From assembly GCF_965196975.1 (NCBI RefSeq), contig NZ_OZ239981.1, positions 2,728,001-2,792,000 of the forward strand: a stretch of DNA of 64,000 nucleotides, given 5' to 3'. Below are positions 7,615 to 16,417 of the stretch, piece after piece (positions within the stretch are counted from its first letter, which is position 1; every line of letters begins with the position of its first letter). The position numbers and the translations under genes are program-made. Source of the DNA: Endozoicomonas sp965196975. GTDB lineage: Bacteria; Pseudomonadota; Gammaproteobacteria; Pseudomonadales; Endozoicomonadaceae. Under the pieces are notes generated by a model that saw nothing but the letters and a program-made list of their open reading frames with translations, did not search any database and was not told the origin of the DNA.

Positions 7615-8178
7615 ATAAAGCAGAACTAAACGCATAAATTAAAACCCCTACGATTTTCAAAATCATCAACCCCCCCTTAATCTTTAAGAGCTATTTCATA
7701 AACAAGAAATAAATCCTTCTATACTTCAGGGTTATTTTTCATTCATGGCGGGGTGTTTTCACTTAGAAATTCAATGAACATCATTTTTTCATTGAACAGA
7801 GAATAATACTAATATCAAATGGGGTCACTTAAACATGAAACCACCTGTCTGCGTCGCATTTCTCACCTGACTAGTTAAATGGACTAATGCTCTATTTTAT
7901 AATAACTAATAGCACTAGTGTTAAAATTAATCATGCACCATAGAACTACATCAAAAGGATCAGCATTATTAAATAAAATCGAAAAATCAATAATATAATA
8001 TTACTTCATGAACTTTTATAAGAAAATAATAGACTAAAGGAATGTCTTTGCTCTCAGGTACCAAACAAACAACGTCGCTTAAAAAAAACACCTGAATTTG
8101 ATACCTCGAGCAATGATAAAAAAACCAAATTTTCTAAATAATCACTTTTGAAAAGCATTTTTCCCATTGGAGTCATAA
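7615..8178. other. AT-rich non-coding stretch
   Basis: No credible gene is visible in this stretch of roughly 560 bases. It is clearly more AT-rich than the core genes. It holds a small hairpin (TCAATGAA...TTCATTGA near 7770-7796) and several A/T tracts that could support promoters for the glycosyltransferase downstream. A GGAG ribosome site at its 3' end serves the GTG start at 8179. Confidence 0.5.
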
Positions 8179-9792
8179 GTGTTATCATCCGCAAAACTGA
8201 TGCCAAATCCATACTTACAAAAGTGTGAAACACCAGAATCAGCAAAAAAAGGTCAATCTCATATCACAATTTCAACAGAAGGCTATAGATACTGTTTTGG
8301 CGGTCTTGGCGCAGCAGCCAACTCGTTCTGTAAAATATTTACGGAAAGAGGATGCAGAGTTGTAACAGTCCTCCCTCTAGTCGAGATCATGGAGGAAAAA
8401 GAGGCAAAGAAGTCAATCACTCATGGATACTTATTGAAGTCTGGAGAGCAAATTTTAGTTGAGCGCTGTAGCGACATGCATGGTGATGTCTACAGGCTTC
8501 AGCCGACCAATAAAGATAAAAAATACTTTGAACATCATGAAAACCCCTATGGAATTGAACCTTCCCATAGGGACACCCTAATGAATGATTTTGCATTTAA
8601 GGAGGGACAGAATATTGATCCGAACGACCCAGATTTAAAAGCAGCGGCTGCAATATCCATGAAACTATGCGCATTCAACAGAATTGCTCCTCAATTTGTG
8701 AATGAAGTTATATTGCCAACGATGCAGGAGGAGAATGTATATGTCCACGATCACTATTTTGGCGGTTCCCTTTCAGCCATAGAAACTGGCGATAGCATAA
8801 AAAAAATCAACTGGGTTCATGGACTCATTCCTCATATGGGATTTAGTGACTGCATGATAGAAAAAGACCCCGTCTATACCACTGAAGGCTATCAGGCAAT
8901 GACTAGAGAAGAAATAGAATCACTACCTGAGAAAGATAAGCCCATAAGGGAAAGAGCCATTAAGCATTCTCATCATATAATCACTGTTTCAGATTTTGCA
9001 CGCAAGGCTCTGATGGAAGAGCACGACCTATTTAAAAAGTGCTTACCGATTCATGGTAAAGTTATAAGTTCAATTAAAAGCTATTCCGATTTAGCACAGT
9101 TCAACCTATCAAGGATTGCTAAACATTATGGAGTTTTTACAGAAGGAATGACACCTTCTGAAATAAAGTCTGCTTTTAAAGCCAAGTTTTTTGCAAGATC
9201 ACTTCCTGTTTTACCGCCTGAAAGAGAAGATATTGACGAATATATAGATAAACCTATTCTGCTATTTATGGGAAGACCATGCTTTGAAAAAGGAACACAA
9301 CATGTACTTAACATGATCCGAAAACTTGACTGCCTTTTTTTTATAATTTCCAGAGGAACAAGTGAGACTCAATTTATTAAAGAGGTTATTAAAATACATA
9401 AGGAAAGAAACAATATTGTATTACTAACAGAAGATCAAAGACACAAGCAAATTTTGATGGCCATAGCAAACATTGGAGTCATTCCTTCTCTTTCTGAAAC
9501 TTATGGTTTGATCACCGGTGAATGTGGTTCTATGGGGATGCATGTCATCACATCTGACATAGGAGGGCTTACGGAGTCGTCACAAGACTGCGGCAAGTGC
9601 AGAACGATAGTACATTCTGATGCAAAATATGGAGAATACTCAGAAGTAACTAATCGTAAATTTTTGGAGACTGTTGGAGCAAAGTTAACAAGCAATGAGG
9701 TATTTGATCATTCTCACATAACAGAACATACACAAGAGTTCCATTCTCCAGAGCAGTACGCCCAGTCTATTGAGAAAGTGTTAATGAGTTAA
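8179..9792 (+). CDS. GT-B glycosyltransferase, glycogen-synthase-like
   Basis: The 537-residue protein has the two-domain GT-B layout. The N-terminal domain carries a glycine-rich GGLG at residues 41-44 in a context like the ADP/UDP-glucose-binding loop of glycogen synthases (GT5). The C-terminal domain has GRPCFEKGTQH near 364 and the E-x7-E signature in SETYGLITGE near 440-448, followed by MHVITSDIGGLTE. GTG at 8179 has GGAG six bases upstream; an ATG lies seven codons in. No glg or polysaccharide genes are nearby and there is no signal peptide. The gene is AT-rich against its surroundings, so transfer is likely. It could make a storage glucan or be a translocated host-modifying enzyme; the sequence does not decide. 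Confidence 0.7.
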   Translation: MLSSAKLMPNPYLQKCETPESAKKGQSHITISTEGYRYCFGGLGAAANSFCKIFTERGCRVVTVLPLVEIMEEKEAKKSITHGYLLKSGEQILVERCSDMHGDVYRLQPTNKDKKYFEHHENPYGIEPSHRDTLMNDFAFKEGQNIDPNDPDLKAAAAISMKLCAFNRIAPQFVNEVILPTMQEENVYVHDHYFGGSLSAIETGDSIKKINWVHGLIPHMGFSDCMIEKDPVYTTEGYQAMTREEIESLPEKDKPIRERAIKHSHHIITVSDFARKALMEEHDLFKKCLPIHGKVISSIKSYSDLAQFNLSRIAKHYGVFTEGMTPSEIKSAFKAKFFARSLPVLPPEREDIDEYIDKPILLFMGRPCFEKGTQHVLNMIRKLDCLFFIISRGTSETQFIKEVIKIHKERNNIVLLTEDQRHKQILMAIANIGVIPSLSETYGLITGECGSMGMHVITSDIGGLTESSQDCGKCRTIVHSDAKYGEYSEVTNRKFLETVGAKLTSNEVFDHSHITEHTQEFHSPEQYAQSIEKVLMS

Positions 9793-9880
9793 ACTCATGC
9801 TAGTTAACTATATCCCCCACCTAAGCTACGATTAGTTTCTCGATACTTGTGCTGTTGTTTGAAAATTAAAGGTTATAAGC

Positions 9881-11153
9881 TCAATTGATATTGTTCATGC
9901 CAAATGATGTCTGATAAGCCTTCCTTAACTCAAATTTCAGCACCTTACCCGATGCATTAGTTGGCAGACTATCGACAATATTCACATGTCTTGGCACCTT
10001 ATAGTTGGCCATCTCCTGCCGACACCAGCTCACCACCTCTTCCTTGCTCAGGTCCTCTCCAGCTACCGGAATGATATAGGCCATTGCCACTTCGCCCATT
10101 CGTTCATCCGGAACGCCTACCACGGCAACCTGGGCAATCGCCTTATGGTTACTCATCAGGTTTTCAATTTCGGCAGGGTAGACATTAAAACCGCCCGTAA
10201 TAAACATATCCTTCATACGATCGGTAATCTTCAGGTACCCCTGCTCATCCATCACGCCGATATCACCAGTATGTAACCAGCCCTCAGAATCAATGGTTTC
10301 TGCAGTAGCCTCTGGGTTTTCAAAGTATCCCTGCATCAGGTTATACCCCCGGATCACCACCTCACCCGGAGAACCTGAAGTCACTTCCTTTCCTTCACCA
10401 TCAACACAACGCACCTCAATACCCGGCATGGCACGACCGGAAGTATTGGCAATCAACTCTGGGTCATCACCCGCACGGCAGATGGTGGCAAAGCCACAGA
10501 CTTCTGTCAGGCCGTAGGCCGTAATAATCGTATCGAAACCCAGTTCATCACGCATTTGGTGAATCATGGAAACTGGAATGGCTGCAGCACCCGTAACCGC
10601 AACCCGTAATGAGGAAATATCAAATGCATCCAGCTCTGGATGGGCAAGAATGGATTGGTAGAGTGTCGGCGGCCCCGGTAGTACTGAGACTTTCTCGTCA
10701 GAAACCATCCGAAGAATGGTGGGGACATCAAACACCTGAAGCGGAAGGATTGTACACCCCCTCATTAAAGCAGCCATCCAGCCGGCTTTATAACCAAATG
10801 AGTGGAAAAACGGGTTAACGATCAGATAACGGTCACCTTCCTGTAACCCGACAACACCACTCCAGTCCTCTACCACCTGCAGGTTCTGACCATGACTGGT
10901 CATCACCCCTTTCGGCTTACCCGTTGTACCCGAGGTAAACAGCAGGTCAGACATGGAGTCAGGCGCTACTTGCTGCTGACGTAAACGGACTTGTTCAGAA
11001 GAAGCATTTTCTGACTTTTGCAGAAACGCATCCCAGGAAAGGCAGCTCTCTGATCCCTGTCCACGAAAGGTTACGATGGCCTCCAGATCTGGCAACTCTT
11101 CGCCCTCCAACATGGCCGGGTACTGACAATTCAGAAACTGATCAATACAGAAC
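9881..11153 (-). pseudogene. FadD3-like acyl-CoA ligase, 5' end removed by IS66
   Basis: This is an AMP-forming ligase of the ANL superfamily. Visible motifs are LLFTSGTTGKPKGVM (ATP loop), NPFFHSFGYKAG, VLPGPPTLYQS, AYGLTEVCG, GWLHTGDIG, MFITGGFNVYPAE and the C-terminal Lys in NASGKVLK. The order and wording closely recall FadD3, which loads HIP with CoA. The reading frame stays open up to the IS66 end at 11154. About 110 N-terminal residues expected for the family are missing, and they are not found on the other side of the IS. The first ATG at 11113 would give a 410-residue remnant without the complete N-terminal domain, so it is probably inactive. Confidence 0.85.
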
Positions 11154-12752
11154 GTAACTATTCAGCACCCTTCATATAAATCTGGAATTTTCTGATTTTT
11201 CGACCATCATCTTATACTCAATTTTTCTAACAAATCTCCAGTATGGAACCAGACTTCCCAGCTACTCCGTTTACCGAAGCTCTCCTTAAAGAGAATGAAG
11301 AGCTTCGGACCGAGAATGCGCTTTTACGGGAACGTTGCAGCGAACTGGAAGAAAGGGTTAATAAAAACAGTCAAAACAGTAGTAAGCCACCATCGTCAGA
11401 TGGTTATCAAAAGCCCAGTAAAAAAGGGAGTGATAAAGGTGATACATCTTCCAAAGAAGCCCCCTGCTCCTCACAGGAAACACCGAACCCCAAAAGCCTT
11501 AGACCATCTTCAGGCAATAAACCAGGTGGCCAGAAAGGTCATCAAGGCTCTTGTTTGAGACGTGTCGCCTTACCCGATTATGTCAGGCATCTGAAGGTTG
11601 AAAAATGTTGCTGTTGCCAGTCTTCGCTTATCGATATTAAACCCACCAAATACATTGAGCGACAGGTTTTTGATCCAGGTAGACCCGGAGAATTTGAAGT
11701 TACCGCGTACTGGGCAGACGTTAAAGTATGTCCTTGTGGTAAACGGAACACCGCTGAGTTTCCCCAAGGAGTGAAAGCCGCTGCTCAATACGGAGAAGTG
11801 ACTCAGGCAATGGCTGTTCATTTAAACCAGTATCACTTCATCCCATATCACCGGGTGTCTGAGTATTTCAATACTATTTATTGCATGAGTGTCAGCGCAG
11901 GCTCTGTTGCCAATTTTGTTGCCTATACCCATGAGAACCTGGCCTCTACTGAGCAGAGTATCCGCGATGCTTTACAAGAAAGTCCGGTTGCAGGAGCGGA
12001 TGAAACTGGCATGCGGGTTGACGGTTCACTGTGGTGGTTACACATTATGCGAGATGACCAATGGACGCTTTACTACCTCTCAGAAAGGCGAGGTTGTGAA
12101 GCAATGGATGCAATGGGCATCCTGCTGACTTTTGCAGGCATTCTGGTTCACGATCATTGGAAGTCCTACTTTGCCTATGCGGCAGTGCATGTGCTTTGTA
12201 ATGCCCATCATCTGAGAGAGCTTCAGGGAGTTGTCGATAGGGATGCGAATAAGCTGGCTCTGCGGCTGATGAAATTGCTTACGCTCTCCTGGCACTTCTG
12301 CAAGAAATACAAAGCAGCCGGTCTGACTCAAATGCCTGGTGCAATACAGCTTCGCATTGAGACGATATACGACCAAATCCTTCAAAGGGCTCTCACGAAG
12401 GAAACCGCTTATATGGAAAAACAACGACAGGTGCTTGGACGTAAGAAGGTCAGGAATACCAAGGCCTACAACCTGTTCAAAAGGCTTATTGAGTTTAAGG
12501 TTGAAACGTTGCGCTTCATGTCGGACTTTTCAATTCCCTTCGATAACAATGGCAGTGAACGTGATGCCAGGATGGCCAAACTTAAGCAGAAGATCTCAGG
12601 CTGCTTCAGAAGCGAAGACGGAGGTACCATGTTTACCCGAATCCGAAGCTATTTATCATCTGCTAAAAAGCAGGGGTTGAACATATTTCAGGCGCTTCTT
12701 AAAGCGGTTCGAAATTACAACAATACGCCTTTGCTGGGTGCTGAATAGTTAC
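11154..12752 (+). mobile_element. IS66-family element (ISBst12 type), copy 1
   Basis: A 1599-bp element bounded by GTAACTATTCAGCACCC and its inverted partner GGGTGCTGAATAGTTAC. Its sequence appears identical to copy 2 at 31055-32653, in the same orientation. The flanking octamers differ (TACAGAAC left, AAATTATG right), so there is no target duplication. This implies that one flank was replaced after insertion. It truncates the fadD3-like gene on its left. Confidence 0.95.
11243..12748 (+). CDS. IS66-family transposase (single-ORF, ISBst12 type)
   Basis: The 501-residue DDE transposase has an N-terminal leucine-rich coiled coil (ENEELRTENALLRERCSELEERV), a basic linker with KPPSSDG and GGQKGH, and a zinc-finger block (CCCCQSS ... 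CPCGK). The catalytic core shows Asp in GADETGMRVDG near residue 253, Asp in VHDHWKSYF near 303 and Glu in NNGSERDARM near 438. The accessory tnpA and tnpB genes of classical IS66 are absent, as is normal for the ISBst12 subgroup. It looks intact, and identical copies suggest recent activity. Confidence 0.95.
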   Translation: MEPDFPATPFTEALLKENEELRTENALLRERCSELEERVNKNSQNSSKPPSSDGYQKPSKKGSDKGDTSSKEAPCSSQETPNPKSLRPSSGNKPGGQKGHQGSCLRRVALPDYVRHLKVEKCCCCQSSLIDIKPTKYIERQVFDPGRPGEFEVTAYWADVKVCPCGKRNTAEFPQGVKAAAQYGEVTQAMAVHLNQYHFIPYHRVSEYFNTIYCMSVSAGSVANFVAYTHENLASTEQSIRDALQESPVAGADETGMRVDGSLWWLHIMRDDQWTLYYLSERRGCEAMDAMGILLTFAGILVHDHWKSYFAYAAVHVLCNAHHLRELQGVVDRDANKLALRLMKLLTLSWHFCKKYKAAGLTQMPGAIQLRIETIYDQILQRALTKETAYMEKQRQVLGRKKVRNTKAYNLFKRLIEFKVETLRFMSDFSIPFDNNGSERDARMAKLKQKISGCFRSEDGGTMFTRIRSYLSSAKKQGLNIFQALLKAVRNYNNTPLLGAE

Positions 12753-12902
12753 AAATTATGAACAGCCTGAACCTTGCCTATCCTGAAAAGATGGATATTG
12801 CAGTACCTGCCAATATGCGATGTGGGTCGATGCTTTCAATTTAAGCACCGCCTGTAAGGTTTATAACTTCCCTCCCCTTAGGAAGTTCCTTGAGGTCAAG
12901 AT

Positions 12903-13556
12903 TCAGCCGGTAGAGCTATCGTTTTGACCCGGAACTTCCTCAATCACAAGGCTGCCTTCCCGGATATCAAATTGAATGCGTCCATCGGCATTGTTTTTGG
13001 AAAGCGATTCGATGGTTGCAGCAAGCTCGGGTGTTTTTACTAACGAGATCAATGGCATCGCAGTAAGCTCTTTTAGCAGAGCCTTCTGAAAGCTGTCCAC
13101 AATCATGGTTTTGAACAGGGCCACTTCCAGATCAATCTGAGCTTCCATAAACTCTATCTGATCAAAATAAATAGCCTCATCTTCCTTTGAATACCTTAAT
13201 CGGGTAAAACCAGTAATCTGAACCGGCAGTTTTTTGGTGACCATACCCCCAAAGACGTCAGCATCCACCGTGCCATTGATATGAAACATCAGAGGCTTGC
13301 CATCCCCCTGGATAAAAATCTGGGGAGTATCCAGATAAAGCTGTACCATCATCATTGGCAGCATATCCAGACTGCGAATCTGTGGTGAAAGAAAACCTTC
13401 ATTCACCAGCTGCTGAAAGCTCTGCTGGCTATAAGCCTCCCGGTCATTTCCAGCACACCCTCCCAAGAGCAAAACAGCAAGTCCACAGAAAAAATTAGCG
13501 AGCCAGAACCTGATTTGCCCTGGCAACTGCCTGCCCCCGGTTTGAAGCCAGTGCAT
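12903..13556 (-). CDS. DUF1439 (YceB-like) lipoprotein
   Basis: A lipoprotein whose signal ends in LLLGGC, a clear lipobox; Ala then Gly follow the Cys, which suggests outer-membrane sorting. The mature part, with strands such as FHINGTVDADVFGG and LPVQITGFTRLRY and a C-terminal helix pair, fits the DUF1439/YceB family, lipid-binding-like periplasmic proteins of unknown role. Its 5' end overlaps the 3' end of nfi. The ATG at 13556 gives 34 residues before the Cys; a TTG 10 codons later would give a more typical 24-residue signal. It is last in the cpxR-cpxA-nfi group. Confidence 0.7.
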   Translation of the reverse strand: MHWLQTGGRQLPGQIRFWLANFFCGLAVLLLGGCAGNDREAYSQQSFQQLVNEGFLSPQIRSLDMLPMMMVQLYLDTPQIFIQGDGKPLMFHINGTVDADVFGGMVTKKLPVQITGFTRLRYSKEDEAIYFDQIEFMEAQIDLEVALFKTMIVDSFQKALLKELTAMPLISLVKTPELAATIESLSKNNADGRIQFDIREGSLVIEEVPGQNDSSTG

Positions 13557-14196
13557 CTGCCCATCGGGTGGTTTCTGGTAACCGGTAGCGTGTAAGACAT
13601 GCTTCGACATAATGCACCGCCGTGTTCAACGATATTCTATGGCCAATACTGATATACAGTGGACGGGTTGCTCTTCTAGTGCGCAACACACAACCAATCA
13701 CTTCATGATTATCCCAGAGGTCAGCTCTGGCACCTTTCTCTTCTGACAGAGCATCACTTTTTCCACAAAGTCTGCTCTTGGCAACACCAATGGCTGGCAG
13801 TCCGGTGATTACCCCAACATGACAGGCAACGCCAAACCGTCGTGGATGGGCAATTCCCTGACCATCACAAAGCAGAAGATCAGGCTGTACTCTCAGCTGG
13901 GCAAGTGCTTCCAGAATCGCCGGACACTCTCGAAACGAAAGCAATCCAGGGATATAGGGCATCTGAGTCGGTACTTTGGCAATGGTATAATCCAGAAGTT
14001 CCAGGCCGGGAAAAGCCAGCACAGCAACAGCTGCACGGGTAACCCGCCCCTTATCTTCAAAGCCAACATCAACACCGGCAACGCGCCTGATCTCAGGTAG
14101 ATCATCACGCTGGACAACCTGACTGGCCAGTGTCGTCTGCATCGCCCTGGCTTCAGCATACGACAGGTCCCAGCGAAGATTAACAAACTCAGACAC
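13495..14196 (-). CDS. nfi: Endonuclease V
   Basis: The 233-residue protein cuts DNA one phosphodiester 3' of deaminated bases such as hypoxanthine. Family motifs are VAGVDVGF (first catalytic Asp), YIPGLLSFRECPAI (the wedge motif), DLLLCDGQGIAHPRRFGVACHVGV (second Asp and His), GVAKSRLCG and YISIGHRISL. Length is usual for bacterial Nfi. It overlaps cpxA by 8 bases and the following lipoprotein gene by about 60, so it belongs to the same transcript as the envelope-stress two-component genes. There is no obvious functional link to them. Confidence 0.93.
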   Translation of the reverse strand: MSEFVNLRWDLSYAEARAMQTTLASQVVQRDDLPEIRRVAGVDVGFEDKGRVTRAAVAVLAFPGLELLDYTIAKVPTQMPYIPGLLSFRECPAILEALAQLRVQPDLLLCDGQGIAHPRRFGVACHVGVITGLPAIGVAKSRLCGKSDALSEEKGARADLWDNHEVIGCVLRTRRATRPLYISIGHRISLNTAVHYVEACLTRYRLPETTRWADALASNRGQAVARANQVLAR

Positions 14197-15589
14197 TCAA
14201 TCCATTCCGCAACGGAAGACGAATGGTGACTTCAAGACCCGGATGGGCATTACAGGCAACAATAGCACCGTTATGTTGGGATACCGCAGTACTGGCAATC
14301 GCCATTCCAAGACCCGTTCCATCATTTTCCTTACCCCGTGTTTCATCCACCCGGAAAAAAGGTTCAAACAGATCTTCAAGTGCCTCTTCGGGCACACCTG
14401 GACCGTGATCCCTGATACGAATAAGTGCCACATCATTTTCGCGAAACAGGCGAACCTCAACTTCCGACCCTTCCGGAGTGAAGCGGATCGCATTTCTGAT
14501 GATGTTTTCCACCGCACTGGACAGGAACTCGCGAACAGCCACCAACTCAATTTTAGCGGTTTCTTTGAACACTACCGCCTTATCTCGAGCCTGCGCTTCA
14601 AAGTTGCCATCGTCCACCAGTTTTTTCAGCATGCCTTCGAGAGATATCTTCTCACAGGCCATGTTGGCAATATTATGCTGAATACGGGAAAAGTGGATGA
14701 TCTGCCCTATCAACTGGTCCAGACGCTCGATCTCTCTTTCAATACGGGCATGCTCTGCCTCAGCATCGGGTGTTTTCCGTCTGGCCAGTGCCAGAGAGAT
14801 CTGCAACCGGGTTAACGGCGATCTCAGCTCATGGGATACATCACGCAGTAATCGCTCTTTACTGAACACCAGAGACCCTACCTGCTCAGCCATATGGTCA
14901 AAATCCCTGGCCAGCTCACCCAGTTCATCCCTCCGTCTGGCAACCTTGCCGCCAACCCTGGCGCTCAGGTCTCCTCGAGCCAGTTTTCTGGATGCCCGTT
15001 GCAAATTTCGAATCGGGCCAACCAGATAGCGGGCCAGAACAATACAGAGAAAGAAGCTGACACCTAATGCCAGGATAATAAGATGCCATTGTCGTGCGAC
15101 AACCTGTTGAACCCGCCAGTGCACCAGCATAGGCATCTCTTTCGTGAGATAGAGTTCATAGGGGGCATCATTCAAGGTAATTCGCTGTGGACCAACCACA
15201 ACCACCCCTCTTCGAAAGGTAATTGTCGGATCGCTGCGATTCCGGGTTTTGTTGTAAGCAGAAATCAATTCTTCAGAGATCGACGCACTGCCCAGAATAT
15301 TCCCCTCCGTATCAAACAGGTAGTAACCGCTACCCGGAAACCGCGGAATGGGTAAATGAACAGAGGTACGAGAGAGAAGTTCCATTTTACGGGCTGCTAT
15401 TTCCAGCTCACGAAACAGCGCCCGTCGCTCTGACAGAAAGTCCGATGGGTCCACTGTCACGGCAAAAGCCAGAAACAGCGTAACCAGCATGGCAATCATG
15501 GTCAGCCAGAACCACAGAAAAATCTTCCAGAAGACGCTGTGCCATGGCCATACCACCAGCCGGGGGATTTTAAATCGCACTCGCAACAC
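14189..15589 (-). CDS. cpxA: CpxA-like sensor histidine kinase
   Basis: An inner-membrane sensor of envelope stress, 466 residues. It has a first membrane segment at about 22-45, a periplasmic domain to about 165, a second membrane segment near 170-193 and a HAMP domain. The phospho-accepting His lies near 253 in RDVSHELRSPLTRLQ. The ATPase domain shows NIIRNAIRFTP (N box), DHGPGVPEE (G1) and GTGLGMAIA (G2). The gene begins two bases after the cpxR stop. Overall design and the partner regulator match Cpx rather than another OmpR-class system. The ligand-sensing domain is shorter on conserved features, so the signal may differ. Confidence 0.87.
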   Translation of the reverse strand: MLRVRFKIPRLVVWPWHSVFWKIFLWFWLTMIAMLVTLFLAFAVTVDPSDFLSERRALFRELEIAARKMELLSRTSVHLPIPRFPGSGYYLFDTEGNILGSASISEELISAYNKTRNRSDPTITFRRGVVVVGPQRITLNDAPYELYLTKEMPMLVHWRVQQVVARQWHLIILALGVSFFLCIVLARYLVGPIRNLQRASRKLARGDLSARVGGKVARRRDELGELARDFDHMAEQVGSLVFSKERLLRDVSHELRSPLTRLQISLALARRKTPDAEAEHARIEREIERLDQLIGQIIHFSRIQHNIANMACEKISLEGMLKKLVDDGNFEAQARDKAVVFKETAKIELVAVREFLSSAVENIIRNAIRFTPEGSEVEVRLFRENDVALIRIRDHGPGVPEEALEDLFEPFFRVDETRGKENDGTGLGMAIASTAVSQHNGAIVACNAHPGLEVTIRLPLRNGLSV

Positions 15590-15591
15590 CG

Positions 15592-16305
15592 TCAGCCTGG
15601 AAGGATATAAAAATAACCAGAACCACGAACGGTTTTTATCCTTGGACTACCATCAGGTCGTGTACCGATCTTCTTGCGGACATTACTCACGTGCATATCA
15701 ATGGCACGATCATAAAGTGTCAGCTTACGATTAAGAGCTATCTGTGTCAGATCATCCCGGGAAATAAGTTCACCCGCCTTCTCAATCAGCGTTTTCAGCA
15801 CCAGAAACTCGGTTGCTGTAAGCTCCAGCGGCTCCCCGGAAATCGCTGCTTCACGATTAGCCAGATTTAATGCAATATCATCAATCTGCAGGGTCCGGCT
15901 GGTTCCTTCAGGAATCAATGGTGTGCGGCCACGACGCAGAATCGCCTTGATTCTGGCCACCAGTTCTCGATGATTATAGGGCTTGGGCAAATAGTCATCC
16001 GCACCAATTTCCAACCCTATAATTCGATCAACATCGTCACCCCGGGCAGTCAACATCAAAACAGGAATATCCGATTGCTGACGAATCTGCTTCAGTGCAT
16101 CAAACCCATTCAATTTAGGCAATGTTACATCCAGCAGCACCAGATCAAACACCCCGGACAGAGCGGCATCAACCCCCGCTTCACCGTCATGAACGGCAGA
16201 GACAGTAAACCCTTCTGTTGCCAGATATTCCACCAGCAATTCACAGAGCTCGACATCATCATCAATCAGCAACAGCTTGGCATTGGTTTTGCCTGTTGTA
16301 CTCAT
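15592..16305 (-). CDS. cpxR: CpxR-like response regulator
   Basis: An OmpR-family DNA-binding regulator of 237 residues. The receiver domain has the acidic cluster Asp15-17, the phospho-acceptor Asp59 in LLDVTLPKLNG, Thr in LTARGDD and Lys in YLPKPYN. A linker leads to a winged-helix domain (LELTATEFLVLKTLIEKAGELISRDDLT ... DMHVSNVRKKIG ... IKTVRGSGYFY). The start ATG has GGAG 8 bases upstream. A strong terminator-like hairpin lies in the leader immediately before this ribosome site, suggesting regulated read-through. A CpxR-type box lies further upstream. Confidence 0.9.
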   Translation of the reverse strand: MSTTGKTNAKLLLIDDDVELCELLVEYLATEGFTVSAVHDGEAGVDAALSGVFDLVLLDVTLPKLNGFDALKQIRQQSDIPVLMLTARGDDVDRIIGLEIGADDYLPKPYNHRELVARIKAILRRGRTPLIPEGTSRTLQIDDIALNLANREAAISGEPLELTATEFLVLKTLIEKAGELISRDDLTQIALNRKLTLYDRAIDMHVSNVRKKIGTRPDGSPRIKTVRGSGYFYILPG

Positions 16306-16320
16306 AGAAAGTGCTCCATA

Positions 16321-16417
16321 AAAAAAAATACCCCGCCTTGGGGGAAGCGGGGTTAAAGGTACAGCTCATGGGTAACTGATTGTATGGCCAGACTCCCCCC
16401 CGCCCGGGTTTTCTGGC
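16321..16417 (-). promoter_or_regulatory. Terminator-like leader with possible antiterminator, ahead of cpxR
   Basis: On the minus strand an ACCCCGC / GCGGGGT stem with a C-rich loop (16330-16353) is followed by eight T residues ending at 16321, only 15 bases before the cpxR start codon. Just upstream a second hairpin (GCCAGA / TCTGGC, 16387-16417) has a loop containing GGGCGGGGGGGAG (16393-16405), which could instead pair with the CCCCGCTTCCCCC side of the terminator. Two exclusive folds of this kind suggest an attenuator. Alternatively, the hairpin is the 3' end of a small RNA. No known riboswitch is recognised. Confidence 0.45.

Noticed and set aside
9881..11113. A complete 410-residue acyl-CoA synthetase starting at the ATG at 11113
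   Set aside because: Family members have about 110 more N-terminal residues, and the frame is open upstream right up to the IS66 end, with sequence that still looks like the ligase. It is a truncated gene.
11243..12748. Defective IS66 lacking tnpA and tnpB
   Set aside because: Single-ORF elements are normal for the ISBst12 subgroup. Two identical copies, one with a fresh target duplication, argue that it is functional.
12865..12887. Terminator formed by AACTTCC...GGAAGTT beyond the DUF1439 gene
   Set aside because: The stem is only 7 bp with no T-run on the minus strand, so it is too weak to call.
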